Counted from the first letter of the stretch, positions 1-6,881 are shown. The stretch is 9,906 nt of DNA from Negativicutes bacterium (GCA_026416215.1 JAOAFP010000052.1:1-9906), one strand, 5' to 3'. Made by a program: numbers and translations. The notes: generated from the sequence alone by a model not told the origin.

Positions 1-782
1 GTGTCGAACCAGGGGATCGGCAAGTGGGAAGTGAATCTCGGCCGAGTGCTCACCGTCAACCCGGCGGAAGTGCAGCGCATCTTCGGCGACGCGGCGGCAA
101 GCGTCACCGGCCGGTACGGCGCCTGACCAAGACTATGCGGCGACAGATTGTTGGCGATGTGGCTCATCACCGTGTTGCCGGCAGCGGCCACCGCTCTGAT
201 CTGATCCGGGGCAATGCCGGCCAGCGCACATAGTTTTCCCACCAGGGGCCTGACGCTGTCCCGCCACAAAAGTTGACGCAGCTCATCCAACCCGCCGGGA
301 CGGTCGGCCACCACTATCCGCGATATGACATCGGCGGCCAGCACGGCCTGGCGGTTCAGACCACCTGCCGCCCAAACCATCTGCCCGTTGGCCAGATCAA
401 ACAGGCCGGCAGCCAGCGATGTAGTGCCTATGTCCAGCGCCAGGCCGTAACTTGCAGCCGGCGGAGAGCAATCGGCCGTCATCCGCCAGTCCATCTGCAG
501 ATTTTCGTCGTCGCCGGCCGGGGGAAGGTCGATCACAAGGCTGCCGGCCGCAATGACCGCGCGACAAGCCAGCTCCGATACCGTTTCCCGCCGGTCATCG
601 GCCAGTGCGGTTATCCTGACCCGGCAGCCGCCGCAGATCCCCTGGCCGGCACACCCCGACCGTCCGGCCAGAAAATCCTTCACAGCCGGCCATAGGTACT
701 GCCCTGGCTCGCATACCACTTCGCACAGCAGCTGTCCGTACCGGCGTAGCAAAATTCTGCTTAAAGACCGTTCAGCGGCCAA
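1..782 (-). CDS. RACo-like corrinoid activation protein ([2Fe-2S] + ASKHA/DUF4445), 3' end missing
   Basis: Members of this family use electrons from a [2Fe-2S] cluster and ATP to reduce inactive Co(II) corrinoid proteins back to Co(I) in methyl-transfer pathways. The visible 260 residues have a ferredoxin-like domain with C44, C50, C53 (CAGQGICGGC) and a fourth Cys at 73 (ELACR), the ligand set of this domain. A short linker leads to an actin-like ATPase start, LALDIGTTS at about 114-122, and a downstream GNTVMSH motif near 200 that is typical of DUF4445. The frame stays open to base 1, so the C-terminal half lies outside the window. I chose the TTG at 782 because GGTGGGTGAG lies just upstream and the N-terminal strand fits. 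It overlaps the previous stop by 11 bases, suggesting translational coupling. The linker and middle domain of characterised RACo appear to be missing. The family call is firm; the exact partner protein is unknown. Confidence 0.82.
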   Translation of the reverse strand, partial: MAAERSLSRILLRRYGQLLCEVVCEPGQYLWPAVKDFLAGRSGCAGQGICGGCRVRITALADDRRETVSELACRAVIAAGSLVIDLPPAGDDENLQMDWRMTADCSPPAASYGLALDIGTTSLAAGLFDLANGQMVWAAGGLNRQAVLAADVISRIVVADRPGGLDELRQLLWRDSVRPLVGKLCALAGIAPDQIRAVAAAGNTVMSHIANNLSPHSLGQAPYRPVTLAAASPKMRCTSAGLTVSTRPRFTSHLPIPWFD

Positions 783-981
783 GCAACTCACCCACCACTT
801 TTACCGCCGAATAAGCATCCGGAGCATAGCCGTGAGCCCCGATCCTATCAGCATATTCCCGGCTTAGCGGCGCTCTGCCCACCACGGCGCCGTTCATCAG
901 GATGCACTGTCCTGTAGTCAGGCTATATGCCAAATTGTTACCAAACACTGTTCTCAATCTACAATCTTGCCGGGCGATCAT
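772..981 (-). CDS. Small protein resembling the C-terminal tip of a corrinoid-binding domain
   Basis: This 69-residue ORF starts at an ATG that shares the bases ATGA with the stop of the DUF1904 gene, and it ends inside the start of the RACo-like gene, so it sits in a coupled three-gene unit. Its second half (GRAPLSREYADRIGAHGYAP and the following DAYSAVKVVGELLG) closely resembles the last strand and helix of B12-binding domains of methyltransferase corrinoid proteins, usually seen as GGAPVTQEFADEIGADGYAPDA. The cobalt-binding DxHxxG motif and most of the Rossmann fold are absent, and the first 25 residues match nothing I recognise. It could be a decayed remnant of a corrinoid protein gene, or a retained mini-protein interacting with the neighbouring activase. 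An alternative ATG at 1014 would add 11 residues. That the ORF is translated is plausible from the overlaps but not proven. Confidence 0.55.
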   Translation of the reverse strand: MIARQDCRLRTVFGNNLAYSLTTGQCILMNGAVVGRAPLSREYADRIGAHGYAPDAYSAVKVVGELLGR

Positions 982-1334
982 TCCAAACCACCGGCCGGCT
1001 GCCCGCCCAGGCATACCCCGTTTTCGTAATAATTTTCCGGCTGTAGCGGGATAAAATATATTTCACAGGTTTTGTATCCCCGTCCCCGCACTGCCCGGTC
1101 GATCGCCCCAGCTACTTTATCCCTGACTTCCTTGCCCCGTTCAAACCAGTAGACCTGAATCAACGGCCCGCAGCTGCAGTGACGCCCGTGATCGCAAAGA
1201 AAATCAGCCGCCCGGTGTTCAACCACAAAGTGATCGCGGGGACATCCCGCCGCTTCGCTGAGTCTTTCCAGCAGATCCCACTGGAAGGCCGCAATGTCCG
1301 CCCTTTCCACACCGCGAAAAATTATCTGAGGCAT
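978..1334 (-). CDS. DUF1904 family protein (tautomerase-like fold)
   Basis: This is a 118-residue protein of the DUF1904 family. Recognisable stretches are the N-terminal strand MPQIIFRGVE, GCPRDHFVVEH at about 30-40, and VYWFERGKEVRDKVAGAI at about 61-78. From memory, a structure of this family (Vibrio VC0714) was placed in the tautomerase/MIF fold superfamily. The Pro directly after Met is what tautomerases use as catalytic base, but no activity is established. The start at 1334 is preceded by GGAGGGAC at good spacing and restores Pro as residue 2; a longer reading from 1388 has no such support. Between 47 and 55 there is a Cys/His cluster (CDHGRHCSC), and further cysteines lie at 31, 90 and 108. 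It is the first gene of the unit with the mini-corrinoid ORF and the RACo-like gene, which hints at a corrinoid-related role by association only. Confidence 0.8.
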   Translation of the reverse strand: MPQIIFRGVERADIAAFQWDLLERLSEAAGCPRDHFVVEHRAADFLCDHGRHCSCGPLIQVYWFERGKEVRDKVAGAIDRAVRGRGYKTCEIYFIPLQPENYYENGVCLGGQPAGGLE

Positions 1335-1452
1335 GCCTTTTTGTCCCTCCTTCAATATTTTTATGTTTCTTCCCTCTTCCCCTGGCATCTGACCAGGCCG
1401 GCAACGAAACGCAGCCTCATTACGGGCCGGGCCGTTTTACCCCCGCATTCCG

Positions 1453-1490
1453 AAACAAAGACCACGGGAAACACAGCCACCCGTGGTCTT
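1453..1490 (-). terminator. Rho-independent terminator of the chemoreceptor gene
   Basis: On the minus strand a perfect 11-bp stem, AAGACCACGGG / CCCGTGGTCTT, with an 11-base loop is followed by TGTTTC. It begins 23 bases after the chemoreceptor stop codon and separates that gene from the DUF1904 unit. The T tract is short and interrupted, so termination is likely rather than certain. On the plus strand the stem is not followed by T residues. Confidence 0.75.
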
Positions 1491-1512
1491 CGTCCGTCGG
1501 CACTGCCTGCCG

Positions 1513-3660
1513 CTACCTTACTCCCTTGCTGTGGAAAAAGCTGCCGTACTGGGTGTCCATATTGGCTATATGGGCCACCAGCCAGCCGTTGAGGAATCGG
1601 TACACCGATTCGGCGGATTCAATGGGCGAGTTATTTAGCTGGGCCAGAGCCGCCCTCACCCGTTGCCGGTAGTATTCATGAGCCTTGTATTGTTCATCGA
1701 AGGCCGGATAGCCGTACTTGCGCATCAATCCTTCTTCATCGGCCAGATGCTCATCGGCGTAGGACGCCACGTCGCGCACCAGCTTTTTCAGGCTTTCATC
1801 CGCCCGTCCGGCCCTCTTGGCCTTCTGCAGGGCGTGGTAAAGTTCATTGATGTAGTCGATCAGCTTGCTGTGCTGTCCGTCCATGGCGCTGACCCCGGTC
1901 TTCAGGTCGTCGGTCAGCCGCAGCTGTCCCTCGGTCTGTTTGGCCCCGCTCATCAGCAAGGTGCCGGCAAACGACGTGACCGTCTCCTGCATTTCAGCAG
2001 CAATACCGGCCAGCGAACGGCTGGACGAAGCGATCTCCTCCATCGATGCCGACGTTTCCTCGGTGGCGGCCGACACGGTCTGGGCCTGCTGGGCAATGTT
2101 TTTGCTGACGCTGTCAGTTTCGCGGATGGCATGAACCATCCGCTGGCTGCCCGCCGCCATTTCCTCGACGGCGGCGGAAATTTCCCGCATCTGGCCATTG
2201 ACTTCAGCCACTGCCTCGGCGATCAGACGGAATTTCTCGCCGGCGGCGTTGACCACCTCGCTACCGGTCCTGACTTCCTGTTCCCCGTTATTCATTGCCA
2301 CCACCGCTTTTTCGGTGTCGCTCTGAATTTCCACGATCAGATTGCTGATCTGCTTGGCCGCTTCCTGCGACTGCTCGGCCAGCTTGCGCACCTCCTCAGC
2401 CACCACAGCAAACCCCCGGCCCTGTTCGCCGGCCCGGGCGGCCTCAATGGCGGCATTCAGCGCCAGCAGGTTGGTCTGGGCGGCAATCGACGCGATGGTG
2501 TTGACAATCTGCCCGATCGACTGCGACTGGTTGCCCAGCTTGTCAATAACTTTGGCCAGTTCGTTGACCGCCGTCTGGATGTTGCCCATCTGCCGCACCG
2601 CCGTCTCAGCCGCCTTGCCGCCCTCGTTGGCATCCTCAACCATTTTTGCCGAACTGGCCGACACGTGATTGGCAGTGGCCGCCACTTCCTCAAGGCTGGC
2701 CGAACTCTCCTCGACAATACTGGAAGTTTCGCTCATCGCCGCACTTTGCCGGTCGATGCCGCCGGCAATGTCAGTAACCGCCTCGGCCACCTGGTTGGAG
2801 GCCTGGGCAGCCTCCTGGGAGGCGTTGCTCAGCCCCTCGCTGGCCGAGCTGACCTGATCGGCAGCCATGATAATCCGCTGGAAAACATCGCGCAGTTTGG
2901 TTTTGAGCTGGTTGAGCGCCCGGGCCATATCCCCCACCTCGTCGTGGCGGCCGAACACCGCGGCCGGCAGACCGACAGCAAAATTCCCTTTCGACATCTC
3001 CACCAGCACCTCGCGGGTACTGGCAATCGGGCCAGTCAGGCGACGGCAGAACCAGAAGCTGAACAGCACGACTGCGACAATTATCACTGCACCGCCGATC
3101 AGCATTGCCATATAGTTTGCCCGTTTGACGGCTGCAACGTCGGCCAGGGAAAGTCCCACCCCAATTATGCCGATTCGCTCGTTCCGGTCATTGACAACCG
3201 GCACATAAGCGGTGAGCATGGGTACCCCGGCTGCCAGCGCCTCTCCTCTGTATTCCTCGCCCCGGCCGACGGTTGTTGCATAAACCTGCTCGGCCACCTT
3301 GGTGCCCAGCACCCGCTTGCCCTCAGCATTGACCAGCGAGGTGGCCACCCGGGTGTCGCCCTGGAACACCGAGACCCCGACGCCGGTCATGGCCGCTATT
3401 TTGTCCACCGAGGCCATGTCACCGCTCACCCTGTGCTTGCCGCAGTAAAGTTCCCCGTCCCTGATCTGCCACGGTCCGCCAAAGTTGTCTTCATAAAAAG
3501 CCTTGGCCGTTTTCAGGGCGTACCCGACCCGGCTGCCCGTCTGTTCGTCAACTATCCGGGCGATATTGACGGTGGCAAAAACACCATAAACCACGACCGT
3601 GATCACCACCGCCGTCAGAACAAACGCCGTGATCTTCCCCCGCATTCCTGTTTTGACCAC
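1513..3660 (-). CDS. Methyl-accepting chemotaxis protein with Cache sensor and C-terminal hemerythrin domain
   Basis: This 715-residue transmembrane chemoreceptor would pass signals to CheA/CheW. In order: a membrane helix at about 10-32; an extracytoplasmic single-Cache domain at about 36-180 (YCGKHRVSGD, VDKIAAMTGVGVSVF, GDTRVATSL, GTKVAEQVY, resembling sCache_3 types); a second membrane helix at about 184-205; HAMP at about 205-262; and a long signalling coiled coil with the conserved hairpin tip near 380-428 (TIASIAAQTNLLALNAAIEA and GRGFAVVAEEVRKLAE). The C-terminal domain at about 583-712 is hemerythrin, with H597, H638, E642, H661, H697 and D702 in ligand positions. The ligand equivalent to H77 of bacteriohemerythrin is Q657. 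Cytoplasmic hemerythrin on a receptor (as in DcrH-type proteins) suggests O2 or redox sensing. GTG is the start because AGGAGG lies 8 bases upstream. The 83-base gap before it is AT-rich near the ribosome binding site and may hold a promoter, but I cannot assign boxes. Confidence 0.96.
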   Translation of the reverse strand: MVKTGMRGKITAFVLTAVVITVVVYGVFATVNIARIVDEQTGSRVGYALKTAKAFYEDNFGGPWQIRDGELYCGKHRVSGDMASVDKIAAMTGVGVSVFQGDTRVATSLVNAEGKRVLGTKVAEQVYATTVGRGEEYRGEALAAGVPMLTAYVPVVNDRNERIGIIGVGLSLADVAAVKRANYMAMLIGGAVIIVAVVLFSFWFCRRLTGPIASTREVLVEMSKGNFAVGLPAAVFGRHDEVGDMARALNQLKTKLRDVFQRIIMAADQVSSASEGLSNASQEAAQASNQVAEAVTDIAGGIDRQSAAMSETSSIVEESSASLEEVAATANHVSASSAKMVEDANEGGKAAETAVRQMGNIQTAVNELAKVIDKLGNQSQSIGQIVNTIASIAAQTNLLALNAAIEAARAGEQGRGFAVVAEEVRKLAEQSQEAAKQISNLIVEIQSDTEKAVVAMNNGEQEVRTGSEVVNAAGEKFRLIAEAVAEVNGQMREISAAVEEMAAGSQRMVHAIRETDSVSKNIAQQAQTVSAATEETSASMEEIASSSRSLAGIAAEMQETVTSFAGTLLMSGAKQTEGQLRLTDDLKTGVSAMDGQHSKLIDYINELYHALQKAKRAGRADESLKKLVRDVASYADEHLADEEGLMRKYGYPAFDEQYKAHEYYRQRVRAALAQLNNSPIESAESVYRFLNGWLVAHIANMDTQYGSFFHSKGVR

Positions 3661-3743
3661 TTTCCCTTCCTCCTGCGAAAATTATTGTTATTTGTAAGCG
3701 TAAGCCGGTAACTGCCCTGTTATTCCGTGCACAGACGACATAT

Positions 3744-4817
3744 TCAGCTGCCGGCCGGGCCGGCCGCCAGCTGCCGCGCCCGGCCGGCCCGGCCCCGAAA
3801 CGCGTCAAGGGTTGTTTCTCCCATAAGCCCGCCGTTGTACCACACCCTAACCACATCGCCGGCGGCGGTGCGCCAGAGCTCCATCTCCAGATGGGAAGCG
3901 TAATCCGGGGCCGCGACCAGCGGAAAGCCCAGCAGGGTCATAAGTGGCAGTATCGAGATGTCATGGCCGGAGTACAGGTAGAGCACGCCGCCCCGGCCGG
4001 CGGCCGACACTCCGTAGAGCTGACTGGCAATATGGTCCAACATTTCCCCGCCGCACAGCGCGGCCACCCTGTCGGTCAGAAATTGCCAGGCCAGCCCCCA
4101 CCTAGTGATTTCCATTATACTATCGGCGTCTTCCCGACTCAAGCCCGGCGGCAGGGGAATACCCCGCCGATCGCGCACAATCAGCACGTCACCCACCGTC
4201 AGCACATCGGTCAAACCCTTTATCTCGTTGCCAAGTATCTGCGACCATTCAGCAAACTTGCCCTGCCACTCCCTTTCCCGTTTTTGCCAGCCCGGCTGGC
4301 TGCACACGTACTGCCTGACGATTTTTTGATAATCCGGGTAGGGCACCACCACCGTCCCATCGTCAGCCGGCACCGTCCGGACCGGGATCACCTGCCAGCG
4401 GTAAGGCAGGGCCGGCCGGCCGTCAGCCAGTGCCGGTCCGGTACCGCAGGGGTAGAGGCCAGCCAGAAGACAATGGGCACTGACAATCGTCCGGTTACTG
4501 TCACTGGCCATGGCCACCACTGTCCCCGGACGGTACTGACTGGGCAGAAACTGCAGTTCGTCAACGTAGCGGCGGCGATAATCCAGCCCCAGCAAAAACT
4601 GCTGGTTCATTCCCAGGGCAGTAAGTTCGCCGGGGCCTTCCGGCCAGTCAACCGGTGAGTTCTTGATCTGGACGAATGGGGTGCGGTCGCCGTGGCGGGT
4701 CACAGCTGCCACCGCCAGCAGTTCTTCGGCCCCGGCCGTCGCCGCAGTCAGCCACACAATCAGCAAAACCCCCAGACCGGCCCACATTCCGGACCGACCA
4801 ACGCATTTTTTTCCCAA
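3744..4817 (-). CDS. Histidine acid phosphatase, secreted
   Basis: Histidine acid phosphatases hydrolyse phosphomonoesters, such as phytate, sugar phosphates or nucleotides, through a phospho-histidine intermediate. The 357-residue product shows the signature RHGDRTP at 41-47 (nucleophile H42), a conserved Arg in SDSNRTIVSA (R109), and the proton-donor motif SGHDIS with H285-D286 near the C terminus. Residues 2-30 look like a signal peptide: a basic start (GKKCVGR), a hydrophobic core (GLGVLLIVWLTAATA) and probable cleavage after AGA, so it acts outside the cytoplasmic membrane. I chose the TTG at 4817 because GGGAGG lies 5 bases upstream; the ATG at 4787 has a weak site and loses the basic n-region. 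The length is at the short end for the family. It follows the MFS gene by 23 bases, which suggests one transcript. The substrate cannot be read from the sequence. Confidence 0.92.
   Translation of the reverse strand: MGKKCVGRSGMWAGLGVLLIVWLTAATAGAEELLAVAAVTRHGDRTPFVQIKNSPVDWPEGPGELTALGMNQQFLLGLDYRRRYVDELQFLPSQYRPGTVVAMASDSNRTIVSAHCLLAGLYPCGTGPALADGRPALPYRWQVIPVRTVPADDGTVVVPYPDYQKIVRQYVCSQPGWQKREREWQGKFAEWSQILGNEIKGLTDVLTVGDVLIVRDRRGIPLPPGLSREDADSIMEITRWGLAWQFLTDRVAALCGGEMLDHIASQLYGVSAAGRGGVLYLYSGHDISILPLMTLLGFPLVAAPDYASHLEMELWRTAAGDVVRVWYNGGLMGETTLDAFRGRAGRARQLAAGPAGS
3753..3794. repeat. GC-only inverted repeat at the 3' end of the phosphatase gene
   Basis: GGCCGGGCCGGCC (3753-3765) and its exact reverse complement (3782-3794) flank a 16-base centre. 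The repeat lies inside the last codons of the phosphatase gene, which encode a Gly/Arg/Ala-rich tail. No T tract follows on the minus strand, so a classical terminator is not supported. A strong RNA hairpin at the end of this reading frame is nevertheless expected. Confidence 0.6.
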
Positions 4818-4840
4818 GTCTGCCTCCCTGTCACCATAAT

Positions 4841-6121
4841 TTATCCCGGCCTCGTCCCCGGCAGGGGCACGGGGTGTCTGATCATCGCATAGGACAGCGA
4901 GCCGGCCAGACAAATTGCTCCGCTGACAATGAACACCAGACTGTAACCGCCTGCAAAATTGGCCAGCAGCCAGCCGGTAGCCAGCGGGGCCAGAGCCCCG
5001 CCGAGAAAATTGGCAAAATTCTGGATGCCGCCAACCAGACCGACCGCCGGCGGCGGGACCAGATCGCCAACCAGTGCCCATAGCACCCCGACCCGGGCCG
5101 AAACCAGAAAAGTGCTGAGAGCGATCAGCAATTCCGCCCCCCAGAGGCTGTCGACAAAGTTGGCCGGCATAATCACCACCCCAGCCAGCAGACTGCCGGC
5201 CACCGCCGGCCACAGCCGGGCCTGCACCGCCGGCACTCCCCGCCCGATCAGCCGGTCGGACAACCATCCTCCCAGCGGTACGGCGGCAATGCCGGCCACG
5301 AACGGCCAGGCCGTCATCCAGCCCGCCTGCTGCAGGCTAAGGTGACGCTCGTCGATCAGGTAGGTCGGAAGCCAGGTGAAATAGAGCCAAAACACGTAGG
5401 ATGTGCCGATGTTCCCCAGGTTGAACCAGATAATAGCCGGCTGCCGGAACCAGTACAGGAAGTTTCCCGGACTGTGGCCGGCCGGAACGGTGTCGGCCGG
5501 CCACACCCCGACTTCGGTCAGCCGGGGCTCAACCCGCGGCCGGACGGCCAGCCACCCTGCCAGCAAAACCAGCCCGGCCGCTCCCAGACCGATAAACATC
5601 CCCCGCCAGCCAAGCCAGATCATCATCGCCGCCAGCAGAGGCGGGGCAAAGGCGTTGGCCATCTTGGGGCCGACATTCAGCCAGCTGGCCGCCAGTCCCC
5701 GTTCAGCCGGACTGAAGTACAGCCGGGCCACTTTGCCGCCGATGATGAAAAACGGCGCCTCGGCAATCCCCAGCACCACCCGCGATAGGTAAAGGCTGGC
5801 ATACGAGCCGGCCAGACCCCCGGCCAGCGTGGCCAGCGACCAGCTGAGCAGCGACCAGACGAACAGCCGGTTCCACCCCCAGCGGTCAACCAGCCAGCCG
5901 GCTGGAAGGTTAGCCAGGGCATACGGCCACATAAATGCCGACAACAACGTCCCCATCGCCACCGGATCGAGGGCAAACTCAGCCCGGATATCCACTGCGG
6001 CGATACTGAGGTTGACCCGATCGAGGTAGTTCACCACCGAACCAATCAGCAGCACGCCGATCAGCAGCCGTCGCCGGCTGTCCCACTGCGGCCGGCCGCC
6101 GGCCCGACCGGGTTTATTCAA
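4841..6121 (-). CDS. MFS transporter, anion:cation symporter (ACS) type
   Basis: This 12-helix major facilitator protein of 426 residues belongs to the family that imports organic anions such as hexuronates, glucarate or aromatic acids with H+ or Na+. The first helix contains NYLDRVNLSIA at about 31-41, a hallmark of ACS members. It is followed by an MFS loop 2-3 motif (GWLVDRWGWNR) and helix 5 with GIAEAPFFIIGG and SPAERGLAAS. The second half repeats the pattern (GWLSDRLIGRG). The frame extends upstream to an ATG at 6166 inside the hemerythrin gene. I prefer the TTG at 6121, with AAGGA 8 bases upstream, because it leaves the usual short cytoplasmic tail before helix 1 and overlaps the hemerythrin stop by only 8 bases. 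It probably forms an operon with the hemerythrin upstream and the phosphatase downstream. The substrate is unknown; the phosphatase suggests a dephosphorylated product. Confidence 0.93.
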   Translation of the reverse strand: MNKPGRAGGRPQWDSRRRLLIGVLLIGSVVNYLDRVNLSIAAVDIRAEFALDPVAMGTLLSAFMWPYALANLPAGWLVDRWGWNRLFVWSLLSWSLATLAGGLAGSYASLYLSRVVLGIAEAPFFIIGGKVARLYFSPAERGLAASWLNVGPKMANAFAPPLLAAMMIWLGWRGMFIGLGAAGLVLLAGWLAVRPRVEPRLTEVGVWPADTVPAGHSPGNFLYWFRQPAIIWFNLGNIGTSYVFWLYFTWLPTYLIDERHLSLQQAGWMTAWPFVAGIAAVPLGGWLSDRLIGRGVPAVQARLWPAVAGSLLAGVVIMPANFVDSLWGAELLIALSTFLVSARVGVLWALVGDLVPPPAVGLVGGIQNFANFLGGALAPLATGWLLANFAGGYSLVFIVSGAICLAGSLSYAMIRHPVPLPGTRPG

Positions 6122-6554
6122 CCCCCTGTTCCTTAAGAAAGCGAGCGTATTTAATGTCGCTTGCACTTATATGCCCGACTATCCAGTCGCGGATGAAACG
6201 GACAGCCTCCAGCACCGCAGCTTTGCTCACCTGCTCGACCCCTTGTTTTTCCTGGAGTTTTTTTTGCATAACCTTGACCCGGTCGACAAAAAAACTGTGT
6301 TCGGCCCGGTGTGCAGCAGCCTCCGGGTAATGATACTCGTCGAGGAGAACCTGTTCGGTCTCAAAATGGGTGTTTATGTAGTATTCCAGTCCCTTGACGA
6401 TATCGACGGCAACAATCTCCCTCAGCCGCTCCGCCTCACAATCCTCGATCCGCCGCTCCAGATCAGTCAGCAGGGCAACAATTCGCTCGTGCTGGGCATC
6501 AATTTTCCTGATTCCGGTGGCTTCCACCCCGCCGGCCCCAAAATTGTCATCCAT
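6114..6554 (-). CDS. Bacteriohemerythrin, single domain
   Basis: This 146-residue cytoplasmic non-heme di-iron protein binds O2 reversibly and is thought to deliver, store or sense oxygen. All seven expected iron ligands are present in the family pattern: H22 (KIDAQHERI), H63 and E67 (NTHFETEQ), H82 and H86 (YPEAAAHRAEH), and H128 and D133 (WIVGHISASD). A slightly longer loop at about 98-112 lies between the third and fourth helices. The start at 6554 has AAAGGAG upstream, but at a long spacing of about 13 bases, which could mean modest translation. It is the first gene of the presumed operon, and its stop overlaps the MFS start. It is an intact counterpart to the hemerythrin domain on the nearby chemoreceptor, which has lost one ligand. 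No N-terminal signal or membrane segment is visible. Confidence 0.94.
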   Translation of the reverse strand: MDDNFGAGGVEATGIRKIDAQHERIVALLTDLERRIEDCEAERLREIVAVDIVKGLEYYINTHFETEQVLLDEYHYPEAAAHRAEHSFFVDRVKVMQKKLQEKQGVEQVSKAAVLEAVRFIRDWIVGHISASDIKYARFLKEQGVE

Positions 6555-6658
6555 ATTCTATGCTTTGCTCCTTTCCCGCCGGCCTTGCCGTCGCCGGCTC
6601 AATCACAACCGTTACATGTGGGATTTCTCCGCCGGCGGCCAAAACCCTGCCGCCCGCC

Positions 6659-6689
6659 GGACATAGCCTGCCGGCGGCGGCCTGTGTCC
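6659..6689. repeat. Long imperfect hairpin in the intergenic region
   Basis: Bases 6659-6672 pair with 6676-6689 (GGACATAGCCTGCC against GGCGGCCTGTGTCC) with one C-C mismatch and two G-T pairs around a three-base centre. No T tract follows on either strand. It lies about 105 bases upstream of the hemerythrin start and may be part of its leader, or a repeat of the extragenic palindromic kind. Confidence 0.5.
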
Positions 6690-6751
6690 GACTCCGGCAT
6701 TTGCCGGTGAACCGCAGGTGTTTCTCCCGGTCGGTGAAAATTTATTTCAAT

Positions 6752-6770
6752 AACAAGGCAATCGCTTGTT
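6752..6770. promoter_or_regulatory. Dyad-symmetric candidate operator
   Basis: AACAAG and CTTGTT form a perfect 6-bp dyad around 7 bases (AACAAGGCAATCGCTTGTT). It sits in the AT-rich part of the region between the two divergent genes, where a shared regulator could bind. The spacing of one helical turn between half-site centres fits a dimeric helix-turn-helix regulator. No regulator gene is visible in the window. Confidence 0.35.
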
Positions 6771-6881
6771 CATTACCCATCCCCCGGCGGAAAAACCATA
6801 AAGCTTTAACATAGCCGCTGGCGGGCACCCGCCGGAAAATGTTTACCTTACGGCAGGAAAACTATTGACACCGACGAACTA

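Noticed and set aside
24..233. Plus-strand frames at 24-233, 273-695 and a GTG frame at 1-126 near the left edge.
   Set aside because: They are shadows of the RACo-like gene on the minus strand, whose Cys and ASKHA motifs fix the true frame through to base 1.
1663..3711. A 682-codon open frame on the plus strand opposite the chemoreceptor gene.
   Set aside because: It lies antisense to a gene with unmistakable domains. Its product is His/Gly/Arg/Leu-rich without family features; such long antisense frames are common in GC-rich DNA.
3891..4658. A 255-codon plus-strand frame opposite the phosphatase.
   Set aside because: It is antisense to a gene with intact catalytic motifs, has no recognisable domain and no ribosome binding site that stands out.
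4818..5267. An upstream extension of 150 codons in the phosphatase frame.
   Set aside because: It runs entirely inside the MFS transporter gene in another frame and is Gly/Arg-rich noise. The signal peptide and ribosome binding site place the start at 4817.
6818..6843. GGCGG-GCAC-CCGCC hairpin followed by AAAATGTTT as a terminator.
   Set aside because: The stem is short, the following tract is A-rich rather than T-rich on the plus strand, and no plus-strand gene ends upstream.
6865..6870. TTGACA as a full sigma-70 promoter for the permease.
   Set aside because: No acceptable -10 box at 16-18 bases; the expected position lies in a GC hairpin. It is kept only as a lone -35-like sequence.
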